A stretch of DNA of 64,000 nt from Bacteroidetes bacterium RIFCSPLOWO2_12_FULL_35_15. GTDB taxonomy: Bacteria > Bacteroidota > Bacteroidia > 2-12-FULL-35-15. The translations under genes and the position numbers were made by a program. The stretch lies in contig MEPB01000037.1 in assembly GCA_001769385.1 (NCBI GenBank), positions 76,241 through 140,240 of the forward strand. The letters are read 5' to 3'. Positions 16,587 to 25,510 of this stretch are shown piece by piece. Each line of letters starts with the position of its first letter. Position 1 is the first letter of the stretch. Below the pieces are notes generated by a model. That model ran no database searches and was not told where the DNA came from. It saw nothing but the letters and a program-made list of their open reading frames with translations.

Positions 16587-19325
16587 TTAATCAAGTTGAT
16601 AAACATAAATACTTTTATCAGAACTACCGGTGATCAGGTTTAATATCCCTTCATTATTTATATCACCAATACTGAAAGAAGTTTTTCCGGTAAGCGGGAA
16701 GCCATTATATAAAGAACCATTTTCATTAAACAAATACAATTTATTTTCTGTTTCAGATACAACTCCGATTTTTTCCGTTCCATCAGGAAACAAAAAGAAG
16801 ATTGGCAACCCCGATATTTTTGATTGAAACTCATAAGTATAGATCAGTGATTTATCAGCTGAAAAAATTTTCAATTTAGTACGGGTTAAAAAAATGTATT
16901 CTTTGGTTTTATCATTATTAATGTCTTTATAATCAAAGTAAGGCGATGTTTCAAAATCTTGTAATTTGATGTTTTCCTTATCTCCTGTTAAACTTACTTT
17001 AATTATATTACCTAATGTATCAGCAGCAATTATGTATGATTTGCTATAATCTTTTCCTGTTTCAATAAAAAAGTTACGAATTCCGGGAGCAAGTTGTTCC
17101 TTCATTTTAATACGTATTTCTCCTTGCCGATCAAGCAGGTATATTTTTCCTTTCACATCAATGGCACATATATGATCTTTATTATTGGCTCTGAAATATT
17201 GAAGCGGAACATAAACAAGGTTTGTTGTTTTATCAGATTTAAACCCTGAAACTTCTTCCCCATCAGGTTTATAACAATTGATCTTTTTGTTTTCACAAGC
17301 AATAAAAATTCTATAATCACGATTTTTCTCATAATCAAAAACCGATAAAGCATTGGTTGCCTGTGATTTTAATTTAATTGGAAATCCTTTCATGTCATTG
17401 CCATTGCGATCATACATATAAATTGCTGAACGGGTGTTGAATAATAGTTGTAGTTTCTTGTTTTTTAAAACATCCACTTGAACTATATCACTCATTATTT
17501 TTTCATGCAATTGCTTCGACCAGATTATTTTTCCGGTATTACTGATCAGATAGATTTTATTGGCGTCATCCTGTACAAAGATTTCTTTGGCTTTTGTAAT
17601 ATGATTTGTAACTAAATAGGGCTTTGAACTAATGGTCGTGTCTAATTTTGATTCCCATAAGGTGCTGATCTCCTGCTTAACTTCAGGATTGTATTTTAAA
17701 TAAATGGTGCTGTAAAATAATTTATTGTTAAAAGTGAATTGGATTCCAACGCCTTCAAATTTTTGCAGAAGAGCTAATTGTTTTTCAATATCTTTTGATA
17801 GATCTTCGGTAAGAAAAGAACTATAGATATTGCCTGACCGGGCAATAGAAGAATAAATAAATAAATTTGCTTCCCCGGAAACATTCTCAGCAAATGCCTG
17901 ATAATTTTTATTATTCGCCAATGTTTTGTTGTTCTCAAAATCAGTTATAAAAGTACGCAATGCAGCATCGGTGTTGGCAAATACAATATAATCATCGATG
18001 GCTGTAAAATAATTTTCAGATATTTTATTAAACTGCCATCCGAATATTTGTGGTAATATATTGCGTAATTTTAAATGTGAAATAACGTAATTTCTATAGT
18101 TTGTTGTATCGGGTTTTTCTTTTTCCTTTTTAGCAACCGAATCAACTATTCCATTCAGGGTAGTTACAGCATCATCAATATTGTTCGAACGGATCACTGC
18201 ATAGGCATTGGTTGAAAAATCTGTTGATGAAGGTTCTGTTACAACCAGTGCCATTTCATTGTTTATCCAATCGAACATGGAACGTTCAATGTTGATCTTG
18301 TATTTTTTATTGATCCCCTCAACGTATTGTTCATAATTTTGAGAACGTTGTTTTGCACTCAGATAGTTTTTATAATCGCGATGAAATGATTTGATGTTGC
18401 TTATTCCGAAAAATAGTAACAATGCAGTTTTTGATGGAATAACCTTTGTTAATTCTATCTCTTGTGGCTTTTGTTTTCTGAAAAGATTCAAAAAATTGAT
18501 TGATGAATCGTTCGCTTGTGTAAATCCGCTTAACATTAATGAATTAGGCTTCAAAGTAATGTCCCATCCCGAATAATCTGCAAAATCAGACAAGCCATTG
18601 GTTTCATTTCTGAGTGTAGGAAAAATAAAATTGTTGATCAGATTCGGGAATGTTTTGTAATTAACATACACATTAGCATCCACATTTTTTCCTGCGGTAT
18701 TAATTACCTTACTGAAGTTTTTGTCTTTAGCAATCGAAACACCTGATTTTAATTGACGAATAGCATCTTCAACAAGGTTTTGTTTGCAGCTCATCATTAT
18801 TATTCCCTTTAAAAAAGCATAACTTAAAGAATCCTTATTTGGAGGATGAATAGTTAAAATAGTTACCCCATCATAATCCCTTTCTGTCGGTTCTGAATTT
18901 TTGTTAAGGATTTTCAGAAAATCATCTAATGTTGATGTATAAGTAAGATTTGGCAGGCTATAAACATATAATAGATCAAACGTGTTCGCTCCTGAGAGAT
19001 GAGCAGAAATAAAAATGGAATGATTATCAAGGAGTTTTGAAACTTCAGGATTCATTGTTAATAATGAATCAATATATTTTGCATGAGAATTGAGTTTCGA
19101 AAAACTAGTTGTTCCCAGCAATTCTTCCCACATAATATTGGTTTGCGATAATTTTTTCCAGGTGTTTTTTGCTTGTTTGCTCTCAATTATGAGTGCAGCA
19201 TTGCTTGGGATCGCATTAATTCCTTCGCTGACAGGAGTGCTTATTTCTTTGGTGTAAGTAAACCAATAAACTCCTGCAGCTATTGTGGCTAATAAGAGTA
19301 TTCCGAAAAATATTTTTTTAAACAT
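16587..19325 (-). CDS. Single-pass membrane protein, DUF3352-like region plus propeller-like repeats
   Basis: A protein of 912 residues from the ATG at 19325 (a TTG at 19340 is also in frame). One membrane segment near residues 4-22 anchors a large periplasmic part. The first about 540 residues resemble DUF3352 (INAIPSNAALIIES opening). From about 575 to the end, repeated units such as DRNGNDMKGFPIKL, KPDGEEVSGF, DRQGEIRIKM and NENGSLYNGFPLTG suggest a PQQ- or FG-GAP-like beta-propeller. No enzyme motif is seen. It lies in the minus-strand run between rnhB and the 550-residue lipoprotein gene, with a 68-base gap to the latter. Confidence 0.72.
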   Translation of the reverse strand: MFKKIFFGILLLATIAAGVYWFTYTKEISTPVSEGINAIPSNAALIIESKQAKNTWKKLSQTNIMWEELLGTTSFSKLNSHAKYIDSLLTMNPEVSKLLDNHSIFISAHLSGANTFDLLYVYSLPNLTYTSTLDDFLKILNKNSEPTERDYDGVTILTIHPPNKDSLSYAFLKGIIMMSCKQNLVEDAIRQLKSGVSIAKDKNFSKVINTAGKNVDANVYVNYKTFPNLINNFIFPTLRNETNGLSDFADYSGWDITLKPNSLMLSGFTQANDSSINFLNLFRKQKPQEIELTKVIPSKTALLLFFGISNIKSFHRDYKNYLSAKQRSQNYEQYVEGINKKYKINIERSMFDWINNEMALVVTEPSSTDFSTNAYAVIRSNNIDDAVTTLNGIVDSVAKKEKEKPDTTNYRNYVISHLKLRNILPQIFGWQFNKISENYFTAIDDYIVFANTDAALRTFITDFENNKTLANNKNYQAFAENVSGEANLFIYSSIARSGNIYSSFLTEDLSKDIEKQLALLQKFEGVGIQFTFNNKLFYSTIYLKYNPEVKQEISTLWESKLDTTISSKPYLVTNHITKAKEIFVQDDANKIYLISNTGKIIWSKQLHEKIMSDIVQVDVLKNKKLQLLFNTRSAIYMYDRNGNDMKGFPIKLKSQATNALSVFDYEKNRDYRIFIACENKKINCYKPDGEEVSGFKSDKTTNLVYVPLQYFRANNKDHICAIDVKGKIYLLDRQGEIRIKMKEQLAPGIRNFFIETGKDYSKSYIIAADTLGNIIKVSLTGDKENIKLQDFETSPYFDYKDINNDKTKEYIFLTRTKLKIFSADKSLIYTYEFQSKISGLPIFFLFPDGTEKIGVVSETENKLYLFNENGSLYNGFPLTGKTSFSIGDINNEGILNLITGSSDKSIYVYQLD

Positions 19326-19436
19326 GTTTTTTAGATCCAAAATTGGAGCTTGAATCGGGATCTACGGGCAAAAGTATAAAATGCGATTGCTGAAAAGATT
19401 TGATTTTAAAGGAACTTACTAACAGTTGAATGCTAA

Positions 19437-20036
19437 TTAAAAATCGAATTCCAGCTGATCGGGAATCAGCCGAAAACTTTTTCGATGATGCTCGGTAATA
19501 CCATATTTAATGATAGCTTCCCGATGTTTTTCGGTTGCGTAGGCTTTATTATTCATCCAATCATAATGTGGAAACTGTTCATGCAATCTATCCATGTAGT
19601 CATCACGATATGTTTTTGCAAGGATGGAAGCAGCGGCAATGCTCATATATTTCCCGTCACCTTCAATAATGCAATGATGGGGAATAGTTTTGTATTTCTT
19701 AAAACGATTTCCATCAATCAATAAACTTTCAGGTAAAACTTTTAATTGATCAAGGGCACGATGCATTGCCAAAAAAGAAGCATTAAGAATATTAATTTTA
19801 TCTATCTCTTTCGCACCGACTTCAGCAACCGCCCATGAAATTGCTTCTTGCTCAATGATAGGTCTTAATAGCTTTCGTTGTTTATCACTCAACTTTTTAG
19901 AATCATCTAAAATTGAATTTTTGAATTTTTTTGGAAGGATCACAGCTGCTGCAAAAACCGGACCGGCAAGGCAACCACGACCTGATTCATCACAACCGGC
20001 TTCTACTAAGATCTTATCGAAATATTTTTTGAGCAT
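19437..20036 (-). CDS. rnhB: Ribonuclease HII
   Basis: Cleaves the RNA strand of RNA-DNA hybrids and removes single ribonucleotides from DNA. The 199 residues start with [16 protein letters not shown], containing the catalytic Asp16-Glu17 pair and the GRG substrate-binding motif; a further Asp lies in LLIDGNRF (about 111) and [14 protein letters not shown] is the conserved family segment. Length is normal and the gene is complete. It is the first gene of the minus-strand run toward 12416, separated by 111 bases from the next gene. Confidence 0.96.
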   Translation of the reverse strand: MLKKYFDKILVEAGCDESGRGCLAGPVFAAAVILPKKFKNSILDDSKKLSDKQRKLLRPIIEQEAISWAVAEVGAKEIDKINILNASFLAMHRALDQLKVLPESLLIDGNRFKKYKTIPHHCIIEGDGKYMSIAAASILAKTYRDDYMDRLHEQFPHYDWMNNKAYATEKHREAIIKYGITEHHRKSFRLIPDQLEFDF

Positions 20037-20116
20037 ATCTCCAAATTAGGATTCAAGGAATTTACATTTTATAACAATTATTCATTCGTTTTCCCGGTTC
20101 GTTGTGTCCCTCTACT

Positions 20117-20171
20117 TTCTCGACTCCGCTCGAAATGACTAGCGCACGGTCATTTCGAGCGGAGTCGAGAA
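20117..20171. repeat. REP-like perfect hairpin (23-bp stem), second copy
   Basis: The left arm at 20117-20139 (core TCTCGACTCCGCTCGAAATG) exactly complements the right arm at 20149-20171 around the loop TAGCGCACG. Its stem is the same as the 26-bp stem at 2917-2975 but with a different loop. It lies in the intergenic region between rnhB and the end of birA, both on the minus strand. Confidence 0.88.
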
Positions 20172-20228
20172 TTGGGCGGTATTAAAAATTAATAATTTTA
20201 CACATATCTGATAGCTAGCGAATTGTAC

Positions 20229-20993
20229 TTAAGAACAAAATATAATTTCTTTCAGATCAAATTCTTTTTTTTCATGGGATGAAAGCTCCATTTGAAGTTT
20301 CCCTGAAGAAGAAACACCGGTAATTTTCCCAACAAATTCTTGATACTTTGAGGAATAATTGCTCCACTCTTCAAATCTATATAAATTTTGCAAATAGGCA
20401 TTGTTGATACTCTCCAGCTTATTTGTTTTTAATTGCAAATATCGAGCTTCTATAAATTCGCAAATTTGTTCTATTGCTGGCATTAGTTCAACTTCTTTAT
20501 TGGTAAGTGTTTTAAGAGATGTTGCATTTTTTGTTGTAATAAATTCTGTTTGATTGATATTGATACCGATACCAATTATTGAGCTTTGGATATTGTTTTC
20601 CCGAAGTGTATTTTCAATTAAAATACCTGCAATTTTTTTATCACCAACATAAATATCATTTGGCCATTTTATTTTTATTTTTGAACTTAAGTTATGCGGA
20701 TGTAGCCATTCTGCCATTAAGTCAGCGACAGAAAGCGAAATGATTTTTGTAATCAAAAACTGATTGTCGGCTTGCAAAAAGGAGGGATTCAAAATGAGGC
20801 TCAAAGCTATGTTTTTGTTGGCTTCGCTCTCCCATCCACTTCCTCGTTGGCCTCTTCCGTTTTGTTGATCAAAAGTATAAATTAATGTGCCTTCAACCGG
20901 CTTTATTTGTCGCAACAATTCACTGGCATAACTGTTGGTAGAGGCAACCGAGTTTAAATGAATATTATTTTGTCCGACAAATAAAGTTTTCAT
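20229..20993 (-). CDS. birA: Biotin-[acetyl-CoA-carboxylase] ligase
   Basis: Activates biotin with ATP and transfers it to the lysine of biotin carboxyl carrier protein. The 254 residues include the nucleotide/biotin motif GRGQRG (46-51), IKWPNDIYVGDKKIAGILIE (about 108-127, with the catalytic-region Lys120) and a short C-terminal SH3-like domain. There is no N-terminal winged-helix domain, so it is a monofunctional (class I) ligase and not a biotin repressor. It diverges from rsfS, with 85 bases between the starts. Confidence 0.93.
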   Translation of the reverse strand: MKTLFVGQNNIHLNSVASTNSYASELLRQIKPVEGTLIYTFDQQNGRGQRGSGWESEANKNIALSLILNPSFLQADNQFLITKIISLSVADLMAEWLHPHNLSSKIKIKWPNDIYVGDKKIAGILIENTLRENNIQSSIIGIGININQTEFITTKNATSLKTLTNKEVELMPAIEQICEFIEARYLQLKTNKLESINNAYLQNLYRFEEWSNYSSKYQEFVGKITGVSSSGKLQMELSSHEKKEFDLKEIIFCS

Positions 20994-21016
20994 GGAAATT
21001 AATGCAAAGATTTCAC

Positions 21017-21024
21017 TATTTTTG
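21017..21024 (+). promoter_or_regulatory. Promoter core of the rsfS-ftsH-LUD-cdsA operon
   Basis: TATTTTTG matches TAnnTTTG on the plus strand, 54 bases before the rsfS ATG, and lies in the birA/rsfS divergent region. A clear -33 TTG is not seen at the expected distance. Confidence 0.5.
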
Positions 21025-21078
21025 TAGCTAACAATAACCGTTCTGCAAAGAACGAAATAAAACAGAGAAATTCAATTA

Positions 21079-21642
21079 ATGGCAAAAAAGAAAGCAAGTC
21101 CTGTAAAAAAAACAGTAAGCAAAAAACCCGCTGCAAAAAAAGTTGCGGTTACAAAAAAAATTGCAGCAAAAAAAACTGCACCTAAAAAAACTGCAGTAAA
21201 AAAAGTTACAATAAAAAAAGCAGTAATCACAAAAAAGGCAGCACCAAAAAAAATTACAAAACCTGTATCATCCAAAAAAGCAGAGAAGACTGCGATTGAA
21301 AAACTTGTTGATGCAGCAGTGGAGGGTGTTTTAGAAGTTAAAGGAAGAAACATTTCCATTCTCGATTTAAGGAAGATTCATAATCGTGTTTGCGATTATT
21401 ATATTATTTGTCAAGCCGATTCAAATACACAAGTAAATGCAATTGCCGGTTCTGTTGAAGAAATTGTAAAAAAACGAGTTGGTGACAGACCTTATCATAC
21501 CGAAGGGTTTCAAAACGCAGAATGGGTCTTGGTTGATTATGTGACTGTTGTAGTACATATCTTTCAATCACAAATTCGTAATTTTTATAATTTAGAAGCA
21601 TTATGGGCCGATGCAGAAGTTACTAAATTGGCATTTGATTAA
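21079..21642 (+). CDS. rsfS: Ribosome silencing factor RsfS with histone H1-like N-terminal extension
   Basis: RsfS binds ribosomal protein uL14 and blocks subunit joining when nutrients are low. Residues about 73-187 are the RsfS domain (DCYII-type core reads HNRVCDYYIICQAD; PYHTEGFQNAEWVLVDY; VVVHIF). Residues 1-70 are an extra region with 27 lysines, mostly as KK pairs about every five residues interrupted by Ala, Val, Thr and Pro, like a histone H1 tail. Ordinary RsfS proteins are about 105-130 residues long and lack this. The frame runs without break from the ATG at 21079 through both parts. The gene heads the operon with ftsH 21 bases downstream. Confidence 0.92.
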   Translation: MAKKKASPVKKTVSKKPAAKKVAVTKKIAAKKTAPKKTAVKKVTIKKAVITKKAAPKKITKPVSSKKAEKTAIEKLVDAAVEGVLEVKGRNISILDLRKIHNRVCDYYIICQADSNTQVNAIAGSVEEIVKKRVGDRPYHTEGFQNAEWVLVDYVTVVVHIFQSQIRNFYNLEALWADAEVTKLAFD

Positions 21643-21663
21643 TTTTTATAGAACAATCTAGTT

Positions 21664-23739
21664 ATGAGTGATCAAGAACAAAAACCTGAGAATAAAAGTT
21701 TTAAGGATAAATTTCCAAAAAAACCTAACATGCCGAAAACGCCATTTAGTTTTTATTGGATCTATGGTGTAATTGCAGTAGCATTAATTGCAATGCAATT
21801 TTTTAGCTATAGTGGTGGATTAAAAGAAAAAAGCACCACAGAGTTTATTGAAACAATGCTGAAGCAGCACCAGGTTGATAAAATTGTGATCGTTCCTTCT
21901 GAAAACATTGCTGAAATAACTATTAAGAAAGACTTTTTAAAATTGCCTCAATATTCGAAAGATGAACTTGATAAGCATATAAATGGTCCGCATTACAAAG
22001 TTAAAATTGCAAGTGTGGATAAATTTGTGGATCGACTTAACGAAGCACAAAAAGACTTTGAACCGAATCAACGTGTTGATGCGATAAATGAAAACAGAAG
22101 TCAGTGGAGTGATCAGCTCAGTTGGATCATTCCCTTAGTAATAATGATTATCATCTGGATTGTTATTATGCGTAGAATGGGTGGTGGCGCTGGGGGAGGA
22201 CAAATTTTCAATATTGGAAAATCGAAAGCAACCTTATTTGATAAGGATACTAATGTAAACATTACCTTTAATGATGTTGCCGGATTAGAAGGTGCAAAAA
22301 TTGAAATAAAAGAGATCGTGGATTTTCTGAAAAATCCTAAAAAATATACAACATTAGGTGCAAAAATTCCAAAAGGTGCTTTATTGGTTGGACCTCCGGG
22401 AACAGGAAAAACCCTTTTAGCAAAAGCGGTTGCCGGGGAAGCGAAAGTTCCTTTCTTTTCTCTTTCAGGATCTGATTTCGTGGAGATGTTTGTTGGTGTT
22501 GGAGCATCACGTGTTCGTGACCTGTTCCGTCAGGCAAAAGAAAAAGCGCCTTGTATCATTTTTATTGATGAGATAGATGCAATTGGTCGTGCACGTGGTA
22601 AAAACCCTGCGCAAGGAGGAAACGATGAACGGGAAAACACATTAAATCAGTTATTAACTGAAATGGACGGGTTTGGTACAAACAGCGGTGTAATTATTCT
22701 TGCCGCTACCAACCGTGCTGATATTTTAGACAGAGCATTGATGCGTGCAGGTCGTTTTGATCGTCAGATCTACGTAGATATGCCTGATCTGAACGAACGT
22801 AAAGATATTTTTAAAGTGCATTTAAAACCTTTGACATTAGATGCTTCTGTAGATGTAGATTTCCTTGCAAAACAGACACCCGGATTTTCAGGTGCTGATA
22901 TTGCGAATATTTGTAATGAAGCGGCTCTTATAGCTGCTCGTCATGATAAAAAAATTATTGAAAAACAAGATTTCCTTGATGCCGTAGATCGTATCATTGG
23001 TGGGTTAGAGAAGAAAAATAAAATTATTTCAGTACATGAAAAACAAGTAATTGCTTATCATGAAGCCGGACATGCTGCAACCAGTTGGTTGTTGGAACAT
23101 GCATCCCCCCTTGTTAAAGTGACTATTGTACCTCGCGGACGATCATTAGGTGCTGCCTGGTATTTACCGGAAGAACGACAAATTACTACAACAGAACAGT
23201 TGTTGGATGAAATGTGTGCCACACTGGGAGGAAGAGCTGCAGAATCCATAATTTTTGGAAAAATTTCTACCGGTGCTTTGAGCGATCTTGAAAAAGTTAC
23301 CAAACAAGCATACGCCATGATCACTATTTATGGTTTGAATGATAAGATCGGAAACATTAGCTTTTATGATTCTACCGGAGCAAATGAATACGGGTTTACA
23401 AAACCTTATAGCGAAAGAACTGCACAAACAATTGATGAAGAAGTTAGCAAGCTGATTGAAACAGCTTATACCCGTGCTAAAGAAATACTTACAAAAAACA
23501 AAGATTTATTAAAATTATTAGCAGCAAAATTACTTGAAAAAGAAGTAATCTTTAAAGAAGACCTGGAAACAATTTTTGGCAAACGTCCTTTTGATAAAGA
23601 AGATCTACCATTGTTAAAATCAGAAGAAAAGACGGTAGTTGCTTTGGAAGAGAAAAAAGAAACAAGCACGGAAGAGAAAAAAGAAGAAGAAACAAAAACA
23701 GAAAGCGAGCCTGAAAAACCCATAAACACGTTATTTTAA
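21664..23739 (+). CDS. ftsH: ATP-dependent zinc metalloprotease FtsH
   Basis: Membrane-anchored AAA+ protease that degrades misfolded membrane proteins and regulatory substrates. The 691 residues have two membrane helices (about 28-48 and 158-176) around a periplasmic domain, Walker [10 protein letters not shown] (about 242-250), Walker [13 protein letters not shown], second region of homology with [19 protein letters not shown], and the zinc site HEAGH (His466-His470). An acidic Glu/Lys/Thr-rich tail closes the protein. It is the second gene in the operon; the next frame begins three bases after its stop. Confidence 0.97.
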   Translation: MSDQEQKPENKSFKDKFPKKPNMPKTPFSFYWIYGVIAVALIAMQFFSYSGGLKEKSTTEFIETMLKQHQVDKIVIVPSENIAEITIKKDFLKLPQYSKDELDKHINGPHYKVKIASVDKFVDRLNEAQKDFEPNQRVDAINENRSQWSDQLSWIIPLVIMIIIWIVIMRRMGGGAGGGQIFNIGKSKATLFDKDTNVNITFNDVAGLEGAKIEIKEIVDFLKNPKKYTTLGAKIPKGALLVGPPGTGKTLLAKAVAGEAKVPFFSLSGSDFVEMFVGVGASRVRDLFRQAKEKAPCIIFIDEIDAIGRARGKNPAQGGNDERENTLNQLLTEMDGFGTNSGVIILAATNRADILDRALMRAGRFDRQIYVDMPDLNERKDIFKVHLKPLTLDASVDVDFLAKQTPGFSGADIANICNEAALIAARHDKKIIEKQDFLDAVDRIIGGLEKKNKIISVHEKQVIAYHEAGHAATSWLLEHASPLVKVTIVPRGRSLGAAWYLPEERQITTTEQLLDEMCATLGGRAAESIIFGKISTGALSDLEKVTKQAYAMITIYGLNDKIGNISFYDSTGANEYGFTKPYSERTAQTIDEEVSKLIETAYTRAKEILTKNKDLLKLLAAKLLEKEVIFKEDLETIFGKRPFDKEDLPLLKSEEKTVVALEEKKETSTEEKKEEETKTESEPEKPINTLF

Positions 23740-23742
23740 ATT

Positions 23743-24399
23743 ATGCGGGATAGCACCACTTCAAAAGAAAAAATTTTAAAAAAAATCCGTAAGGCTTTAA
23801 CTCACAAATCCTCACAAGAAATTGGTGATGTAGATAAAGAATCAGAAATATATACTACTTCTGAAGAACCTTTGGAGATTCAGTTTGCACAAAATTTTTC
23901 GGCACTCAATGGTAAATTTGTTTTTTGTGAAAATGAAGCTGAGTTTATCGAAAATTTTGATTTTATTGCTAAAGACAATAACTGGGAAAATCTTTTTTGT
24001 TTGGAACCAAATTTAAAAGAGGTACTAATCAAAGGGAAAATAAATTTTTCTGATAAAGAAGAAAATCTTCTTGCAACAGACATCGGATTGACTTTTTGCG
24101 AATGTTTGGTCGCTCGTACGGGAAGTGTCATGATCACATCAAAACAAGCTTCCGGTCGCAGATTGCCTGTTTATGCTAATTTTCATATTGTTGTTGCTTA
24201 TACATCACAATTAGTGGCCGATATTAAAGATGCATTAAAACTTATTAAAGGGAAATACAACAATCAGTTACCTTCAATGATCTCAACTATTTCCGGACCA
24301 AGCCGTACTGCTGATATTGAAAAAACATTGGTACAAGGCGCACACGGACCAAGAGAGATTTTTGTGTTTTTAATTGACGATGCACCATTAGCCGACTAA
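23743..24399 (+). CDS. LUD (LutC/YkgG-like) domain protein
   Basis: A protein of 218 residues with the LUD domain: CECLVARTGSVMI, FHIVVAYTSQLV, and the C-terminal signature STISGPSRTADIEKTLVQGAHGPREI, which is characteristic of LutC. LutC belongs with LutAB in lactate oxidation, but no lutA or lutB lies nearby. In my recollection this gene sits between ftsH and cdsA in many Bacteroidota, where its role is not established. It starts three bases after the ftsH stop and is probably translationally linked. Confidence 0.88.
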   Translation: MRDSTTSKEKILKKIRKALTHKSSQEIGDVDKESEIYTTSEEPLEIQFAQNFSALNGKFVFCENEAEFIENFDFIAKDNNWENLFCLEPNLKEVLIKGKINFSDKEENLLATDIGLTFCECLVARTGSVMITSKQASGRRLPVYANFHIVVAYTSQLVADIKDALKLIKGKYNNQLPSMISTISGPSRTADIEKTLVQGAHGPREIFVFLIDDAPLAD

Positions 24400-24410
24400 A
24401 TCTATCGCTT

Positions 24411-25229
24411 GTGAATAATTTTTTCAAACGTACACTTACCGCAGGAGCATTTGTCGCAGTTTTATTAGGCTGTACATTTTACAATCAACTTTCATTTTCT
24501 ATTCTGTTTTTAATGGTCACTGTTTTAGGACTGTTAGAGTTTTATTCCTTGTCGGAAAAAGCAAATGCAAAACCTTTGAAAATTGTTGGAACAGCTATTG
24601 GAGCATTGTTCTTTGCACTCAACACTGCTGTTTGCATGAATGTTTTTAAATATCAGATAGTACTAATTTTTATTCCGATAATCTTTCTTGTTTTTATTAT
24701 TGAATTGTTTTTGAAGAAAGAAAATCCATTTTCCAACATTGCATTTACTTTCCTCGGAATAATTTATGTTGCATTTCCATTATCGTTATTAAATTATATT
24801 TTAACGTATAGTGGAACCTACAGCCATGAACTTTTGTTTGGTATTTTCTTTATCATTTGGAGTAATGATTCAGGTGCTTATCTTGCAGGAGTGACCTTAG
24901 GAAAACATAAAATATTTCCGCGTGTATCCCCAAAAAAATCCTGGGAAGGAAGTATTGGTGGAACATTAGCAGGTTTTTTGGTGGCTTTTATTATTTCTGG
25001 TTGGTACACGAGCATTCAGTTTGCTGATTGGATGGTAATTGCTGCCATACTTATTGTAATGGGCACTTTGGGAGATTTTGTAGAATCACTTTTCAAACGC
25101 AGTGTGGATATCAAAGATTCAGGAAATATTCTTCCGGGTCATGGTGGTATTTTGGACCGTTTTGATAGCTTGATCATGGCAATACCATTTGTATTTACTT
25201 ATTTGTACTTAATGAAACATTTTGCATAA
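24411..25229 (+). CDS. cdsA: Phosphatidate cytidylyltransferase
   Basis: Makes CDP-diacylglycerol from phosphatidic acid and CTP, the branch point of phospholipid synthesis. The 272 residues, from a GTG at 24411, form about seven to eight membrane helices. The C-terminal signature reads LGDFVESLFKRSVDIKDSG, then LPGHGGILDRFDS, which is diagnostic. No better ATG is in frame nearby upstream. It lies 11 bases after the LUD gene. A phosphatidylserine decarboxylase gene, which often follows in this group, is not seen; a small open frame follows instead. Confidence 0.94.
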   Translation: MNNFFKRTLTAGAFVAVLLGCTFYNQLSFSILFLMVTVLGLLEFYSLSEKANAKPLKIVGTAIGALFFALNTAVCMNVFKYQIVLIFIPIIFLVFIIELFLKKENPFSNIAFTFLGIIYVAFPLSLLNYILTYSGTYSHELLFGIFFIIWSNDSGAYLAGVTLGKHKIFPRVSPKKSWEGSIGGTLAGFLVAFIISGWYTSIQFADWMVIAAILIVMGTLGDFVESLFKRSVDIKDSGNILPGHGGILDRFDSLIMAIPFVFTYLYLMKHFA

Positions 25230-25230
25230 A

Positions 25231-25368
25231 ATGCTTCTTCAGGCAGTATATCCTGTAGGCAAATACTTGGGAGCCCGTCCATATGATAGTTCTTGGGGAA
25301 TGCCATTGTGGTCGTATATTTTGGCTGTTATTTTTTACTTTATATCGTTATTCGGGTATGGGTTGTGA
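25231..25368 (+). CDS. Possible 45-residue single-pass membrane protein
   Basis: Starts at an ATG one base after the cdsA stop and runs 45 codons. The predicted product has an aromatic/Gly-rich N-terminal half (PVGKYLGARPYDSSWG) and one hydrophobic segment (LWSYILAVIFYFISLFGYG) ending at the stop. The tight coupling to cdsA and the tail-anchored shape argue for a real gene. There is no family I recognise and no independent ribosome-binding signal, so this is tentative. Confidence 0.4.
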   Translation: MLLQAVYPVGKYLGARPYDSSWGMPLWSYILAVIFYFISLFGYGL

Positions 25369-25389
25369 TAAAAAGAGACAAAAAATGAT

Positions 25390-25421
25390 TATTTAACGAT
25401 GGAAAACCCCTATTTAACGAT
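25390..25421. repeat. Direct repeat TATTTAACGAT, 21-base spacing
   Basis: TATTTAACGAT occurs at 25390-25400 and again at 25411-25421, exactly 21 bases apart, two helical turns, immediately upstream of the candidate gdhA promoter. This geometry is typical of tandem binding sites for a regulator. Confidence 0.6.
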
Positions 25422-25429
25422 ATCATTTT

Positions 25430-25456
25430 TTGGAGTGCATATTTTTTATAAATTCG
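25430..25456 (+). promoter_or_regulatory. Candidate gdhA promoter
   Basis: TTG at 25430-25432, a 16-base spacer and TAAATTCG at 25449-25456, which is close to TAnnTTTG. It lies nine bases after the second direct repeat and leaves a leader of about 45-50 bases before the ATG at 25511. Confidence 0.42.
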
Positions 25457-25510
25457 CAGACCAAAACAGTATTCCTGTAAAAAAATAAAAGGAAACTTAA
25501 CATATAAAAT

